From NCBI RefSeq assembly GCF_040869045.1, contig NC_090319.1, positions 396,319,601-396,383,600 on the forward strand: a stretch of DNA of 64,000 nucleotides. The letters are read 5' to 3'. The stretch is from Eurosta solidaginis. Lineage: Eukaryota > Arthropoda > Insecta > Diptera > Tephritidae. A model generated the notes under the pieces. It worked only from the letters and a program-made list of their open reading frames with translations. It searched no databases and was not told the origin of the DNA. Positions 45,595 to 57,013 of this stretch are shown here, in pieces. The first letter of the stretch is position 1; each line of letters starts with the position of its first letter. The translations under genes were made by a program, and so were the position numbers.

Positions 45595-46085
45595 GTGAAA
45601 GGGAAAAAAAACCAAAAATTTATCGGAGTAACATTTATACCGGGCTTAACGGATAGCAAAATACTCCAAAAAACCATAAAATCTCAAAATATAAATTACG
45701 CCCACAACCTTACAACACTATACGACATATTTTTACCAAAACAAAGGACAAAGTGGAAAAAGAGCAACAAAATAACGTAGTGTACCAAATAAAGTGCAAC
45801 GGCAAAGATGAGGAAAAATGCGATCAGTACTATGTGGGCACAACAAAGCGACAACTGGGTATACGGCTAAACGAACACAGAGCAGATGCAAAAAACAAGA
45901 AAATGACCACAGCTCTCGCGCAACACTTGACTAAGAGTAACCATATAGCGGACTTTGACCATGCACAAATATTAGATATAGGAAAAAGAGAAAAGACACT
46001 AACTATTTTAGAGAGCTTAAGAATACAGCAAAAGATAAACAATGTAATGAACTTCAAAGAAGATATAAACAACATACATAAGTAA
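45595..46085 (+). pseudogene. Penelope RT end and GIY-YIG endonuclease
   Basis: Frame 1 (45595-45780) is the connector (FIGVTFIPGLTDSKILQ). A frame change at about 45755 enters VVYQIKCNGKDEEKCDQYYV, then GTTKRQLGIRLNEHRAD, the GIY-YIG-type nuclease core with its Tyr, Arg and His/Glu positions. It ends at 46085. The endonuclease would nick target DNA for priming. Only the single frame change separates the two halves. Confidence 0.8.
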
Positions 46086-46278
46086 TGTTTATACTGCGGT
46101 TGTGCAAAAAGAAAATAAAACAAGCAAATGTCAACATTAAGATACCTATATATATGTATTATATACACAGTGTTAAAAAAATGTGATACTATTTATGTAA
46201 ACTAATCAATGTAAGTAATAATTTCATGTTTGTTGGTTAAAAATTGTTAAACTATTAAAATATTTCAATAAATAGCTT

Positions 46279-46310
46279 CCTGAGGATGACGCATGAAGCG
46301 TTGAAACGCG
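46279..46310 (+). ncRNA. Hammerhead-like motif of the first Penelope-like element
   Basis: Reads CCTGAGGATGACGC, loop, GCGTTGAAACG: a CTGANGA box, a short stem (GACGC with GCGTT) and a GAAA box. These are the core boxes of a hammerhead ribozyme, which has been reported in Penelope-like elements. One unpaired T between box and stem departs from the consensus. Activity is unproven. Confidence 0.35.
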
Positions 46311-47135
46311 TTGAAGCAAATTAAACAAAAACAAATTTTGCTTATTTAGACGACCAATAAGCTCAACCCAGCAAACCATAAGATTTAAAATTGGTCCAAA
46401 CGAACTCTTTGAAATTCAAAATTATCAAAAATACCCAATATTTATTTTTTTTAACAAATATCAAATAGTACATCAAAACACAAATCAATTTAAATAATAA
46501 CAAGTAAGGAAGGCTAAGTTCGGGTGTAACCGAACATTACATACTCAGCTGAGACCTATGGAGACAAAATAAGGGAAAATCACCATGTAGGAAAATGAAC
46601 CTAGGGTAACCCTGGAATGTGTTTGTATGACATGTGTATCAAATGTTAGGTATTAAAGAGTATTTTAAGAGGTAGTGGGCCATAGTTCTATAGGTGGACG
46701 CCATTTAGGGATATCGCCATAAAGGTGGACCAGGGCTGACTCTAGAATTTGTATGTACGATATGGGTATCAAATGAAAGGTGTTAATGAGTATTTTAAGA
46801 GGGAGTGGGCCATAGTTCTATAGGTGGACGCCATTTAGGGATATCGCCATAAAGGTGGGCCAGGGGTGACTCTAGAATGCGTTTGTACAATATGGTATCA
46901 AACGAAAGGTGTTAATGAGTATTTTAAAATGGAGTGTGCCTTAGTTCTATGGGTGGACGCCATTTAGGGATATCGCCATAAAGGTGGACCAGGGCTGACT
47001 CTAGAATTTGTTTGTACGATATGGGTATCAAATGAAAGGTGTTAATGAGTATCTTAAAAGAGCGTGGGCCTTATACTGTTTTCACACAGACGGCTTATTG
47101 AATAATAAAGGCAGTTTTCTACATTAAGACGCTTA

Positions 47136-47412
47136 TTGAGCTCAATCTTCCCTACAAAATTCGAATCTATAATTATTTCATTAGTAGCTAATCGAATGCC
47201 TAATGAAGTCAAAATCACAATGCAACTCTGTTGGCAGCGTTCCGCTTCTTAGGTTTTGGTGCTTAAAAATGTCATTGAGCTCAATCTTCCCTACAAAATT
47301 CGAATCTATAATTATTTCATTAGTAGCTAATCGAATGCCTAATGAAGTCAAAACACAATGCAACTCTGTTGGCAGCGTTCCGCTTCTTAGTTTTTGGTGC
47401 TTAAAAATGTCA
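47136..47412. repeat. 139-bp tandem duplication
   Basis: Two copies beginning 'ttgagctcaatcttccctac', differing at two or three positions. Overlapping short ORFs here are repeat translations. Confidence 0.93.
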
Positions 47413-47438
47413 TTTGTCAAAGTAAATGTCATAGTATG

Positions 47439-47620
47439 CATGGCGGAACGATACAAGGTGGCCGCATCGAACAGCTGATTATAACCTTTTTTATTTGATT
47501 TGATACATCAACTTCCGGCGCAGTACGATTTTGACATTTGTCCATCGAATTTACAAGTACATGGAATTTTTTTTGTTTGTAAGTATGTCACCATGCTGCA
47601 CCTTGTATCGTTCCGCCATG
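47439..47620. repeat. Nested palindromic element with perfect 22-bp inverted repeat
   Basis: 'catggcggaacgatacaagg' continues to 47460 and its exact reverse complement is at 47599-47620. TGTCATA occurs just outside each side (47427-47433 and 47626-47632) and may be a target duplication. Probably a small MITE inside the larger one. Confidence 0.6.
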
Positions 47621-49940
47621 ATTGTCTGTCATATAGCATTGTCATTTTATTCGCTTGACATGTCATCCTTCATACTAATCGAGCAGTTACTTCTGTGTGA
47701 AAGCAAAAAAATTACGATTTCATTAGAAGGCGAAATGAGATCATTAAGTTCCTGTGTGAAAGCAGTATTAGTTCTATAGGTGGACGCCATTTAGGGATAT
47801 CGCCATAAAGGTGGACCAGGGCTGACTCTAGAATTTGTATGTACGATATGGGTATCAAATGAAAGGTGTTAATGAATATTTTAAAAGAGCGTGGGCTTTA
47901 GTTCTATAAGTGGACGCCATTTAGGGATATCGCCATATAGGTGGACCAGGGCTGATTCTAGAATTTGTATGTACGATATGGGTATCAAATGAAAGGTGTT
48001 ATTGAGTATTTTAAAAGAGCGTGGGCCTTAGTTCTATAGGTGGACGCCATTTAGGGATATCGCCATAAAGGTGGACCAGGGCTGACTCTAGAATTTGTTT
48101 GTACGATATGGGTATCAAATGAAAGGTGGTAATGAGTATCTTAAAAGAGCGTGGGCCTTAGTTCTATAGGTGGACGCCTTTTCGAGATATCGTTATAAAG
48201 GTGGACCAGGGTTCACTCTAGAATGCGTTTGTACAATATGGGTATCAAACGAAAGGTTTTAAAGAGTATTTTAAAAGGGCGTGGCCCTTAGTTCTATAGG
48301 TGGACGCCTTTTCGCGATATCGCCATAAAGGTGGACCAGGGGTGACTCTAGAATTTGTTTGTACGATATGGGTATCAAATGAAAGGTGTTAATGAGTTTT
48401 TTAAAAGGGAGTGGGCCTTAGTTCTATAGGTGGACGCCTTTTCGAGATGTCGCCGTAAAGGTGGACCAGGGGTGACTCCAGAATTTGTTTGTACGATATG
48501 GGTATCAAATGAAAGGTGTTTATGAGCATTTTAAACTGGCGTGGGCCTTAGTTGTATAGGTGGACGCCTTTTCGAGATATCGCCATAAAGGTGGACCAGG
48601 GGTGACTCTAGAATTTGTTTGTACGATGTGGGTATCAAATGAAAGGTGTTAATGAGTTTTTTAAACGGGAGTGGGCCTTAGTTCTATAGGTGGACGCCTT
48701 TTCGAGATGTCGCCGTAAAGGTGGACCAGGGGTGACTCAAGAATTTGTTTGTACGATGTGGGTATCAAATGAAAGGTGTTAATGAGTTTTTTAAAATGCA
48801 TTGGGCCTTAGTTCTATAGGTGGACGCCTTTTCGAGATATCGCCACATAGGTGGATCAGGGGTGACTCTAGAATTTGTTTGTACGATGTGGGTATCAAAT
48901 GAAAGGTGTTAATGTGTTTTTTAAAATGCATTGGGCCTTAGTTCGAGATGTCGCCATAAAGGTGGACCGGGGGTGACTCAAGAATTTGTTTGTACGATGT
49001 GGGTATCAAATGAAAGGTGTTAATGAGTTTTTTAAAATGCATTGGGCCTTAGTTCTATAGGTGGATGCCTTTTCGAGATGTCGTCATAAAGGTGGATCAG
49101 GGGTGACTCTAGAATTTGTTTGTACAATGTGGGTATCAAATGAAAGGTGTTAATGAGATTTTTAAAAGGGAGTGGGCCTTAGTACTATAGGTGGACGCCT
49201 TTTCGAGATATCGCCATAAAGGTGGACCAGGGGGGACTCTAGAATGTGTTTGTACGATATGGGTATCAAATGAAAGGTGTTTATGAGCATTTTAAAATGG
49301 CGTTAGTTCTATAGGTGGACGCCTTTTAGAGATATCGCCATAAAAGTGGACCAGGGGTGACTCTAGAATTTGTTTGTACGATATGGGTATCAAATGAAAG
49401 GTGTTTATGAGCATTTTAAAAGGGCGTTAGTTCTATAGGTGGACGCCTTTTCGAGATATCGTTATAAAGGTGGACCAGGGTTCACTCTAGAATGCGTTTG
49501 TACAATATGGGTATCAAACGAAAGGTGTTAATGAGTATTTTAAAAGGGCGTGGGCCTTAGTTCTATAGGTGGACGCCCTTTCGAAAAATCGCCATAAAGG
49601 TGGACCAGGGGTTACTCGAGAATGTGATTGTACGATATGGGTATCAAATTAAAGGTATTAATGAGGGTTTTAAAAGAGAGTGGCCTTTAGTTGTATATGT
49701 GAAGGTGTTTGCGAGATATCGACCAAAATGTGGACCAGGGTGACCCAGAACATCATCTGTCGGATACCGTCAATTTATTTATATATGTAATACCACGAAC
49801 AGTATTCCTGCCAAGATTCCAAGGGTTTTTGATTTCGTCCTGCTAATTTTTCATTTTCTTCTACTTAATATGGTAGGTGTGACACCCATTTTACAAAGTT
49901 TTTTTCTAAAGTTATATTTTGCGTCAATAACCCAATCCAA

Positions 49941-50480
49941 CAGGCATGCCTAACCCACGATCCGATATCATTTCGTTACGACAATTAACGTTAGTAAACG
50001 AAACGAAATGATTTTGTTTCATTTTCTGCCATATCAAAACGAAATCAAATCGTTTATGTTGATTATTAATTTCAAACTATGCTGGCAAAGCTGATTGATG
50101 GCTGAGTCATTAAAGGTGAAAGCATTAGCCAAGCTGATTGCAACTTTTCTCATGAATTTTGACAGTACGAACATTTCTGAGAGTATTTTTGACATTACCA
50201 CCAACGAATTACACAAACAAATTACATGGAGTTTGTGTGTATGTTCGCTCGCTGTTACCACCATACGGCTTCACCATGGCTATAGCATTGCCTGCACAAT
50301 TCAAACATAAAGTATCACGTTTTTGTTAACGTTTTTAACGTTAACGAAAGCTTTTCGTTTCGGTTAAAAACGAGATACAATTTATCTTAATATCTTTATC
50401 CATAATATTTCGAAGGCTTTCAACGGAAACGGTGGACATTTTTTGATAAACGATTAGCTTAACGTTAAGATGCATCCCTG
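49941..50480. mobile_element. 540-bp hAT-like non-autonomous element in copy B
   Basis: The left end CAGGCATGCCTAAC and the reverse complement of the right end, CAGGGATGCATCTTAAC, form an imperfect terminal repeat. The interior is rich in 'acgttaacg' and 'cgaaacgaaatg' motifs. Comparison with copy A shows extra DNA here plus loss of some host bases, so no clean duplication is visible. Superfamily assignment is tentative. Confidence 0.5.
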
Positions 50481-50889
50481 CACATTATGGCATTTTTTTA
50501 ATTTTTCTTAATTTTTGATATCGAAAAAGTGGGCGTGGTCATAGTCGGATTTCGACCATTTTTTATACCAATACAGTGAGTTCAGATAAGTGCGTGAATT
50601 TAGTTTAGTAAAGATATATCGATTTTTGCCCAAGTTATCGTGTTAACGGCCGAGCGGAAGGACAGACGGTAGACTGTGTATAAAAACTGGGCGTGGCTTT
50701 AACCGATTTCGCCCTCTTTCACAGAAAACAGTTATCGTCGTTATCGTCCTAGAATCTAAGACCCTACGAAATTTCACAAGGATTGGTAAATTTTTGTTCG
50801 ACTTATGGCATTAAAAGTATCCTAGACAAATTAAATGAAAAAGGGCGGAGCCGCGCCCATTTTGAAATTTTCTTTTATTTTTGTACTTT

Positions 50890-51991
50890 CCCAGCCAGCA
50901 CTTTTTGAAAATTTTGATCAAAAAATATTCAAATATCATACCCCAAGATGATTAAAAACGTTCAAATTTAAAAGCATTTTCTGTTCGAAAATTAACGTAT
51001 CGTCGGGAGAAAAATGTACCATAAATGTGATTATTCTTGAATAATCATTTATGATTCATATTTCGAAACGCTTTTTGTTCATATTTGATATCATTGTAAA
51101 ATTTGGGCTTTAATTGTTTTATAGTAATATTTGAATGCTTTTCTCAGTCATTTTCTGATCACATTCGTGAACATATCTCAATCGTGTTGGTTGAGATTTT
51201 TGAATAATTTTTGGAATGCGATTATCACACATTTGTTCTTCATATCCCATACAAAATAATATACTACATAGTAATCTTATTTCATCAGGGGAAGAACGCA
51301 TGCGGAAGTGAGCTATTGAACAACAGGTAATTCGCAAACAAACTAGACCAATATACACCTGCGACTACAACATCCAGCATCAGCTATGATCGTCAACATT
51401 TTAAAATACGATATGGTATGGGATGTTGAAGCCATATCCAGGTACATATGTCAAGAGAGTTTCACTAACCTGGTGTTCAAATAGTTCACAACCTTTGTAT
51501 TGTCTAATGGTATAATTTGTATTTTCTGGGAAGCCGATGGTGGAGAAATGGTTGGGGACATCTTTTGTTAGGAGCAGTATATGTATACATTATTTCTTGT
51601 CTTGCAGAATAAAGTTTTAATATATTTTTTCTGAACTTCATGAATGAAAGAATGTGTGTATGTGAAAAAAAATAAGATCTTCAATGAAAACTAAAAGTTT
51701 ATCAAGTATTAATTTCACTATTCAGTCAACAAAGATTGTCAGAAAAGATTCAGAAAGCTGAATGAAAAATGATTAAAATTTTCGATCACCTAAAGTAAAC
51801 ACATTTGATTCAAATATGATTCCAAAATGTGACTGAAAAACTATATTCAGTTTTTAATTATCAAAAGCATTCATATTTGATAATTTCATTTGTTCAATTG
51901 TATGATAACTCATTATTTAGTCAGAAAGACTAATCAAATTGTATTGATATGTAGGGAAATTCAAAATTTAATCACCTAAATGCTGAATGGG
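50890..51991. mobile_element. 1.1-kb insertion with CCCA ends in copy B
   Basis: Copy A reads straight through 'tattttgttgcacc'. Copy B has 1.1 kb between 'tgtacttt' and 'gttgcacc'. Its ends are CCCAGCCAGCACTT and, reversed, CCCATTCAGCATTT. The interior is AT-rich with no clear coding region. Target duplication not resolved. Probably an unclassified DNA transposon. Confidence 0.5.
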
Positions 51992-52689
51992 GTGTTGCAC
52001 CATGTCATTACTGGAGTTGAATGTTGACATAATTTTCTTATATACTGTAAAGATATTAAATATTTTGTTAAAATTTGACTTAAAAAAATTTTTTTTTTTA
52101 AGTGGGTGTGATCGTTATCCGATTTTGCTAATTTTTATTAGGCATACATATAGTAATAGGAGTAACGTTCTTGCCAAATTTCATCATGATATCTTCAACG
52201 ACTGCCAAATTACAGCTTGCAAAACTTTTAAATTACCTTCTTTTAATAGTGGGCGGTGCCACGCCCATTGTCTAAAATTTTACTAATTTTCTATTCTGCG
52301 TCATAAGTTCAACTCACTTACCAAGTTTCATTGCTTTATCCGTCTTTGGTAATGAATTATCGCACTTGATCGGTTTTTCGAAATTTTCGATATCGAAAAA
52401 GTGGGCGTGGTTATAGTCCGATATCGTTCATTTTAAATAGCGATTTGAGATGAGTGCCCAGGAACATACATACCACATTTCATCAAGATACCTCAAAATT
52501 AACTCAAGTTATCGTGTTAACGGACAGACGGGCGGACGGACATGGCTCAATCAAATTTTTTTTTTGATACTGATGATTTTGATATATGGAAGTCTATATC
52601 TATCTCGGTTCCTTTATATATGTACCGTTATCTAATCAAAGTTAATATACTCTGTGAGCTATGCTCAACTGAGTATAAAAACATAAAAA

Positions 52690-53946
52690 AATGGTGATTG
52701 GAGTAGATCCACATATTGTGTATGTGGAACCCGAAGGCGTATCTGTTAATACCTGAGCTACTTTGCCATCTATCATTGTAAGAAAGATCGTGCTTCATTT
52801 GCACTCCCTCACCTTCTTTGTTAATTAATGATGGCCCCAAAGAAATTATTTGACCTTTTATTTCATCCACAACAGCTTTAGTTTTCTCGGGAGTTTCTTT
52901 GCTAAATTCTATTAATATAGGCCGACAGAAACGAAATAATGAAGGTACCGGATTTTGCCAAACAACATCACCTGTTAGCTCGTTAATTAACGTAATAGGC
53001 ACCAAAGAAGTGATAAAAAAATTTGCATCAGAAATTAGTTCAGACTCCTCGGCAGTTTTTGTTTGTACTGGCTTTGACCGGATGAGCCATCACAGCCCCA
53101 TTAACTGTATAGAAGTAAGTTTTTCAATCCATTCCTATACAATGAATCTATTGTCGATATTCTAGCAGCAGTGTGATCTAATAAATCTTGAAGTCTTACT
53201 ATCTTTGCACTTGTGTCTGTAATTGCTATATCTGAAGATGGTGGATAGCAAGTAGTTTTAACTTCTTGCACTTTGTAATATGGTGGAAACACAAAACATT
53301 TTCGTTCGTTCACTAAATTTCTCAAGTACAAATATTGTGCTTTCGTTAAATCCAAGTCAATAAATACGCTCAATGCTTCTTCATCCGTTAACATTTTTGT
53401 CTGCCTTGCGTCTTTTATGAGACTCGAGAATAATGTCTTATTTTCACTGTCAGCAAACCTTAATGCTTCCACAAGTTTAGCTTTTGTTCCTTCTCTTAGC
53501 GAACGTAAACCTTGAAGATATGCATTATAGATGTGTTCAAATCCATATTCATTAAGTAGACTTGTATTTTTTCTTCTTTTACTGGATTCTGACAAATCTG
53601 GATAAGATACGCACGGTCTCCCATGTTTTACAGAAGAAGTAGATGGTGGGGAGTCGGTTGTAACGTCTTCAGAGTTCGGTAAAGTTACTGAATATTCTGA
53701 TTCTAACCAATTACTGTTTTTCATTAAAAATGTATCCTTTTTCGGTGAAGCTTCTGTCCATTGTTTATTTAAAGTAGGAATAATATGTCTTTTACAATCA
53801 CCGAGGATGAAACATAAGTTGTCTTCAGATACAAGATAACTTTCTTTTAAAACTGTTGATAATGCCTCCAATGATTTTCCTCCTTCGATATACGAAAGTA
53901 TTATTTCACGTTTAAAACACTTGAAATTGAAGGGACAACAAAACAT
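52690..53946 (-). pseudogene. Transib/RAG1-like transposase, N-terminal half
   Basis: Minus strand. An open 281-residue frame starts at 53946 and contains GRPCVSYPDLSESSKRRK, resembling the RAG1 'GRP...LT+R' DNA-binding stretch, and LLDHTAARI. After a frame change at about 53100 comes GCDGSSGQSQYKQ, which I align with the RAG1/Transib first catalytic Asp (CDG motif), then LVPITLINE, VWQNPVPSLFRFCRPILIEF, and, after another shift near 52780, LTMIDGKVAQVLTDT with a C-x-C-type end. It stops abruptly at the end of the Helentron/DINE-like copy B. The zinc-binding and C-terminal catalytic parts are absent. Assignment rests on motif memory only. Confidence 0.6.
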
Positions 53947-54260
53947 GTAGTTATTTGTATTCGTAAAAATTACTTCTGTTAATTCATCAATATTTTGTTC
54001 TGTTTATATACTAATATGAAATATGAGGGTAGTGTGTTAAAACAAAGGGTATTTTGGAAATTGCGTTATAATCGCTTTTAACTTCCTTAGTTTCCTACCT
54101 AAGGTCTACATTCATAGTACTCCTAAACATATGCCTAAGTTCCTTGCGCAAGAAGGTAGAAACCAAATGTCCCCATGCACATGCTTCACACTTATTCCGT
54201 CTACCTAATAAAATTTAAAAAAACTAAAAATTCTTTGATGTTGTTTTTATTTTTATTTTC
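53947..54260. other. Spacer between Transib-like and Penelope-like remnants
   Basis: About 300 bases with no recognisable feature. Confidence 0.5.
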
Positions 54261-54261
54261 G

Positions 54262-55058
54262 TCTGGTAGAGTCTAGTATCGTTTGATGTTATGTCCCTGT
54301 TTCCTAGTATCCCAGTAGACCATGCCCTAGAGATCATATCGTCCAAATGGGACCAAATAAAACCCCACACAACCCTTAACCAAGAGCTATTTTTAAGTGT
54401 TTTACGCTTCTGTATAAAAGATAACAGATACTTTAAGTACAACAAAAAAGTTTATGAACAACGATCGGGTATGCCTATGGGATCACCAGCATCACCGGTA
54501 ATAGCCTATATAGTAATGGAGGAATTACTATTGAAATTTGAGGAAGAATCACGGCACAAACCTCGTCTGTTCACAAAGTACGTTGACGATTTATTCGCTA
54601 TTGTGAAAACCGATTCCGTTGAAGAAATGCTGGGCCTCTAGAACTCATTTCATAACTCAATAAAATTCACATCTGAGATGGAAAATAATGGAATGTTGCC
54701 GTTTCTGGACACGGTAGTAATAAGAAATACCAACCACCTAACCTTTGACTGGTATAAAAAGCCTACGGCTTCCGGGAGGTTAATAAATTTTAACTCGAAA
54801 CATGATAGGAGTATAATAATAAACACTGCCAAAAATTTTATCAGGCGAGTTCTCTCTATCAGCGATAGAATATATCACCCGAAAAATATAAGCATCATCA
54901 AAAAAATACTTCAAAACAACGAGTTTCCGATCCACCTTATTAATGGTTATATCCACCAATTTTACGCTACGAATAAAAATAAAGAACAAAACATAAACAA
55001 AATATATAAGACTGCCGTATTTGTACCTGGTTTGTCTAACCGAATAAAACATTCATGA
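54262..55058 (+). pseudogene. Penelope-like reverse transcriptase, partial
   Basis: Contains FDVMSLFPSIPV (motif A), SGMPMGSPASPVIA (motif B) and KYVDDLFAIVK (catalytic YVDD), then, after a stop/frame change near 54641, LPFLDTVVI and WYKKPTASGRLINF, typical of the Penelope RT thumb. It ends at 55058 just after FVPGLSNRIK. The amino-terminal third is missing. Confidence 0.85.
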
Positions 55059-55159
55059 CAAAGAAAAATTTCAAATCGCGTTCCAATATAAAAATACCCT
55101 ACAACAAATATACAGCAATACATAAAGCAAAATCGAAAAATACGAGAAATCCGACTTAA

Positions 55160-55509
55160 TATACAAAATTAAATGTAATGGCGACGGGTCCCACGTATGC
55201 AACCAAGTATATGTGGGTAATGCTAAATCAAAACTAAAGACAAGGATTTCCGCTCACAAATCGAACATCAAAAATCGCGACCACTCTAACGACAACAGAA
55301 CGGCTTTATCGCAACATTGCAAGACCACGGGACACTCTCCGGACTTAGAGAATGTTACAATATTGCAAGAAGAAAAACAATATTCCAAGCGGTACACTCT
55401 CGAAATGCTACATATTATCAATACACCTAATGACATACGCATGAATTTTAAGAGCGACACCGACAACATCGCTCACACATACAGACATTTGGTAATGAAG
55501 AGAAGTTAG
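55160..55509 (+). pseudogene. GIY-YIG endonuclease of the second Penelope-like element
   Basis: YKIKCNGDGSHVCNQVYVGN starts the core at about 55160, in frame with the ORF from 55213 (KLKTRISAHKSNIK, ALSQHCKTTGH). It ends with a stop at 55509. The gap from 55058 has stops, so it is disconnected from the RT. Confidence 0.8.
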
Positions 55510-55741
55510 CAACAATAATGCTGAGGGTGTCCAACAAGTTAATATATACGTTGTTGTTAGCAGATATTTTGTTTATTATTACTGTTTATTATTTGTATAC
55601 ATCTTTGTTTTCTGTTTATGATATTCTGTGTTCTGCACTGAAATTTTAAATTAGTCGAAAAGGTGCATTCACAAGTGTAAGTATTAGATTATGTTTGTGC
55701 ATTTGTGGTTTTTATACATAGAAAAATTTATTTTTTACAGC

Positions 55742-55775
55742 CCTGAAGATGATTTCTAATTGAAATCGAAATATC
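55742..55775 (+). ncRNA. Hammerhead-like motif of the second Penelope-like element
   Basis: CCTGAAGAT, then stem GATTTC / GAAATC around a five-base loop, then GAAA: the same layout as at 46279. The stem sequence is entirely different but still pairs, which suggests structure is conserved between the two families. It shares the extra T before the stem. Confidence 0.4.
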
Positions 55776-55800
55776 GACAAAATAAATAACTACAACATAT

Positions 55801-57013
55801 ATGGTATAATTAATTGCATTTTTATTATTAATATATATGTGTGGCCTAGAGCTCGGAAATTCTTCTTGATATGACTAAAAATTCTTTGTTTATTGTATTA
55901 TTCGCCCACAAAGTTTCGACTTGTGCAAAACTGCACTTAGTGCTTTACTTTTTTATTGTTTAAAAAAGGATTCAACGCTCAATGTCACTCGGGAAAACTA
56001 GAATTTTTATTGATAAAAATTAGGAATAATACATAGTAATAATATATTTCCGCCCACTGAAATTCAAAAATGTAGGCAAAATTGCGTTTAGTGTTTTTGT
56101 TGTGATGTTTGAAAAGATAATGTTTTACTTTTTTTTTTATTGTTTAAAACTGTATTCAACCCTCACGGTCACTCGAGAAAACTGGGATTTTTATTGAGAA
56201 GAAAGAAGAATCATTCAGCGCTGTTCTCTGGTGTGCAACTTGGTTATTAATATTTTCACACGCAACGTGAGTGCAAAAAAGATAAACGTCCTAATATCAG
56301 TGAAAAATCACAAAACGTACCGCAAACTATTGATGTAAACAGCAACATTTAAAACCCCAATAGATAGCGAGCGGTTTTCCGGTTTCTGACTTTTATCACA
56401 TTTTTACTAGTTACTCGGAAAATCGCAAATTTCCGCAGCTTGTTTTTATTTGATTATGTTTATAGATAGCTAGGCTACAAATCAACATAAAATGTAAAGC
56501 GTGGTTAAACGTGGGCAACTGTTAAAAGTCTCGATGAACTTTAAAAAAACTTTTTTTTCACCATATTTTATTTTGCGATTATTTTAAGGTAAACATTAAC
56601 ATAATATTAATAACATATTAGTTGTTTCATATTCTTCAAAAAACGAGGTTTCCAGAAATATATAATACATAATAACTTTTCCTGTAACGTATAATAATGT
56701 ATAATAACATATTAGTTGTTTCATATTCTTCAAAAAACGAGGTTTCCAGAAATATATAATACATAATAACTTTTCCTGTAACGTATAACATTAAAATCTA
56801 TTTGAAAGTGATGAAGGGAACGGGATTAACGTGGACGTCCGTCAAAACTATAAAGTTTGTGATGTTGTAAAAAATCATTTCATATAATATGTATAATTTT
56901 TTGATATTATAGTATAGTTTGATTAAAATAAAAAAATCATGCCAGTAGCTACATTGAAAAAAACCATTTTTAATCAGCAGTTGTTCTACGATTTTCCATA
57001 GTGCGCTGGTCCA
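55801..57013. other. Unclassified region with two sets of repeats
   Basis: Two diverged direct repeats of about 110-170 bases (55903-56010 and 56085-56210; both contain 'ttattgtttaaaa...attcaac...tcactcg...aaaact'). No coding region. Confidence 0.5.
56611..56798. repeat. 94-bp tandem duplication
   Basis: 'taacatattagttgtttcat' starts at 56611 and 56705. The two copies are almost identical. Confidence 0.92.

Larger units (their letters stand above)
45061..46330 (+). mobile_element. Penelope-like element, 3' part, split by a SINE
   Basis: Plus-strand remnants of the RT thumb (AITLTDIELMAETQNIIKSI, SYSQKLIDRLLEN), a SINE at 45182-45538, then the continuation with FIGVTFIPGLT, followed by a GIY-YIG endonuclease ORF and a 3' region with a hammerhead-like motif at 46279-46310. 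RT linked to GIY-YIG defines Penelope-like elements. The 5' part, including the RT palm, is missing. Confidence 0.85.
47076..47767. mobile_element. 692-bp non-autonomous DNA transposon with TTA duplication
   Basis: Terminal repeats TACTGTTTTCACACAG and, on the other strand, TACTGCTTTCACACAG (15 of 16). TTA at 47073-47075 and 47768-47770 duplicates the host TTA in 'ggccttagttc'. It contains a 139-bp tandem duplication (47136-47274, 47275-47412) and a nested 22-bp inverted repeat (47439-47460, 47599-47620). No coding sequence. TTA duplication suggests PIF/Harbinger (inference). Confidence 0.85.
46501..52680 (+). mobile_element. Helentron/DINE-like element, copy B, with three nested insertions
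   Basis: Same ends as copy A (start CAAGTAAGGAAGG; hairpin 46518-46535; end CAACTGAGTATAAAA at 52680). Tandem 130-bp repeats occupy about 46600-49740, interrupted at 47076-47767. The unique tail is interrupted at 49941-50480 and 50890-51991. Comparison with copy A gives all three insertion points. The repeat array is longer than in copy A (about 19 units). Confidence 0.7.
54262..55800 (+). mobile_element. Penelope-like element, 5'-truncated, second family
   Basis: Plus strand. RT palm, thumb, GIY-YIG endonuclease and 3' region in order. It begins abruptly inside the RT (SFDVMSLFPSIPV), so it is 5'-truncated. Its sequence differs clearly from the element at 45061, so it is a separate family. 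The 3' end carries CCTGAAGATGATTTC...GAAATCGAAA. Confidence 0.85.

Noticed and set aside
45830..46168. 112-codon minus-strand ORF
   Set aside because: Antisense shadow of the GIY-YIG endonuclease frame.
47203..47478. 91-codon ORF pair on opposite strands with repeated peptide
   Set aside because: Produced by the 139-bp tandem duplication in a non-coding DNA transposon.
50034..50310. Short ORFs on both strands
   Set aside because: They lie inside a hAT-like non-autonomous element, overlap on both strands and lack any motif.
51119..51358. 79-codon minus-strand ORF with several Cys residues
   Set aside because: No spacing pattern of a known zinc motif; sits in an AT-rich unclassified insertion.
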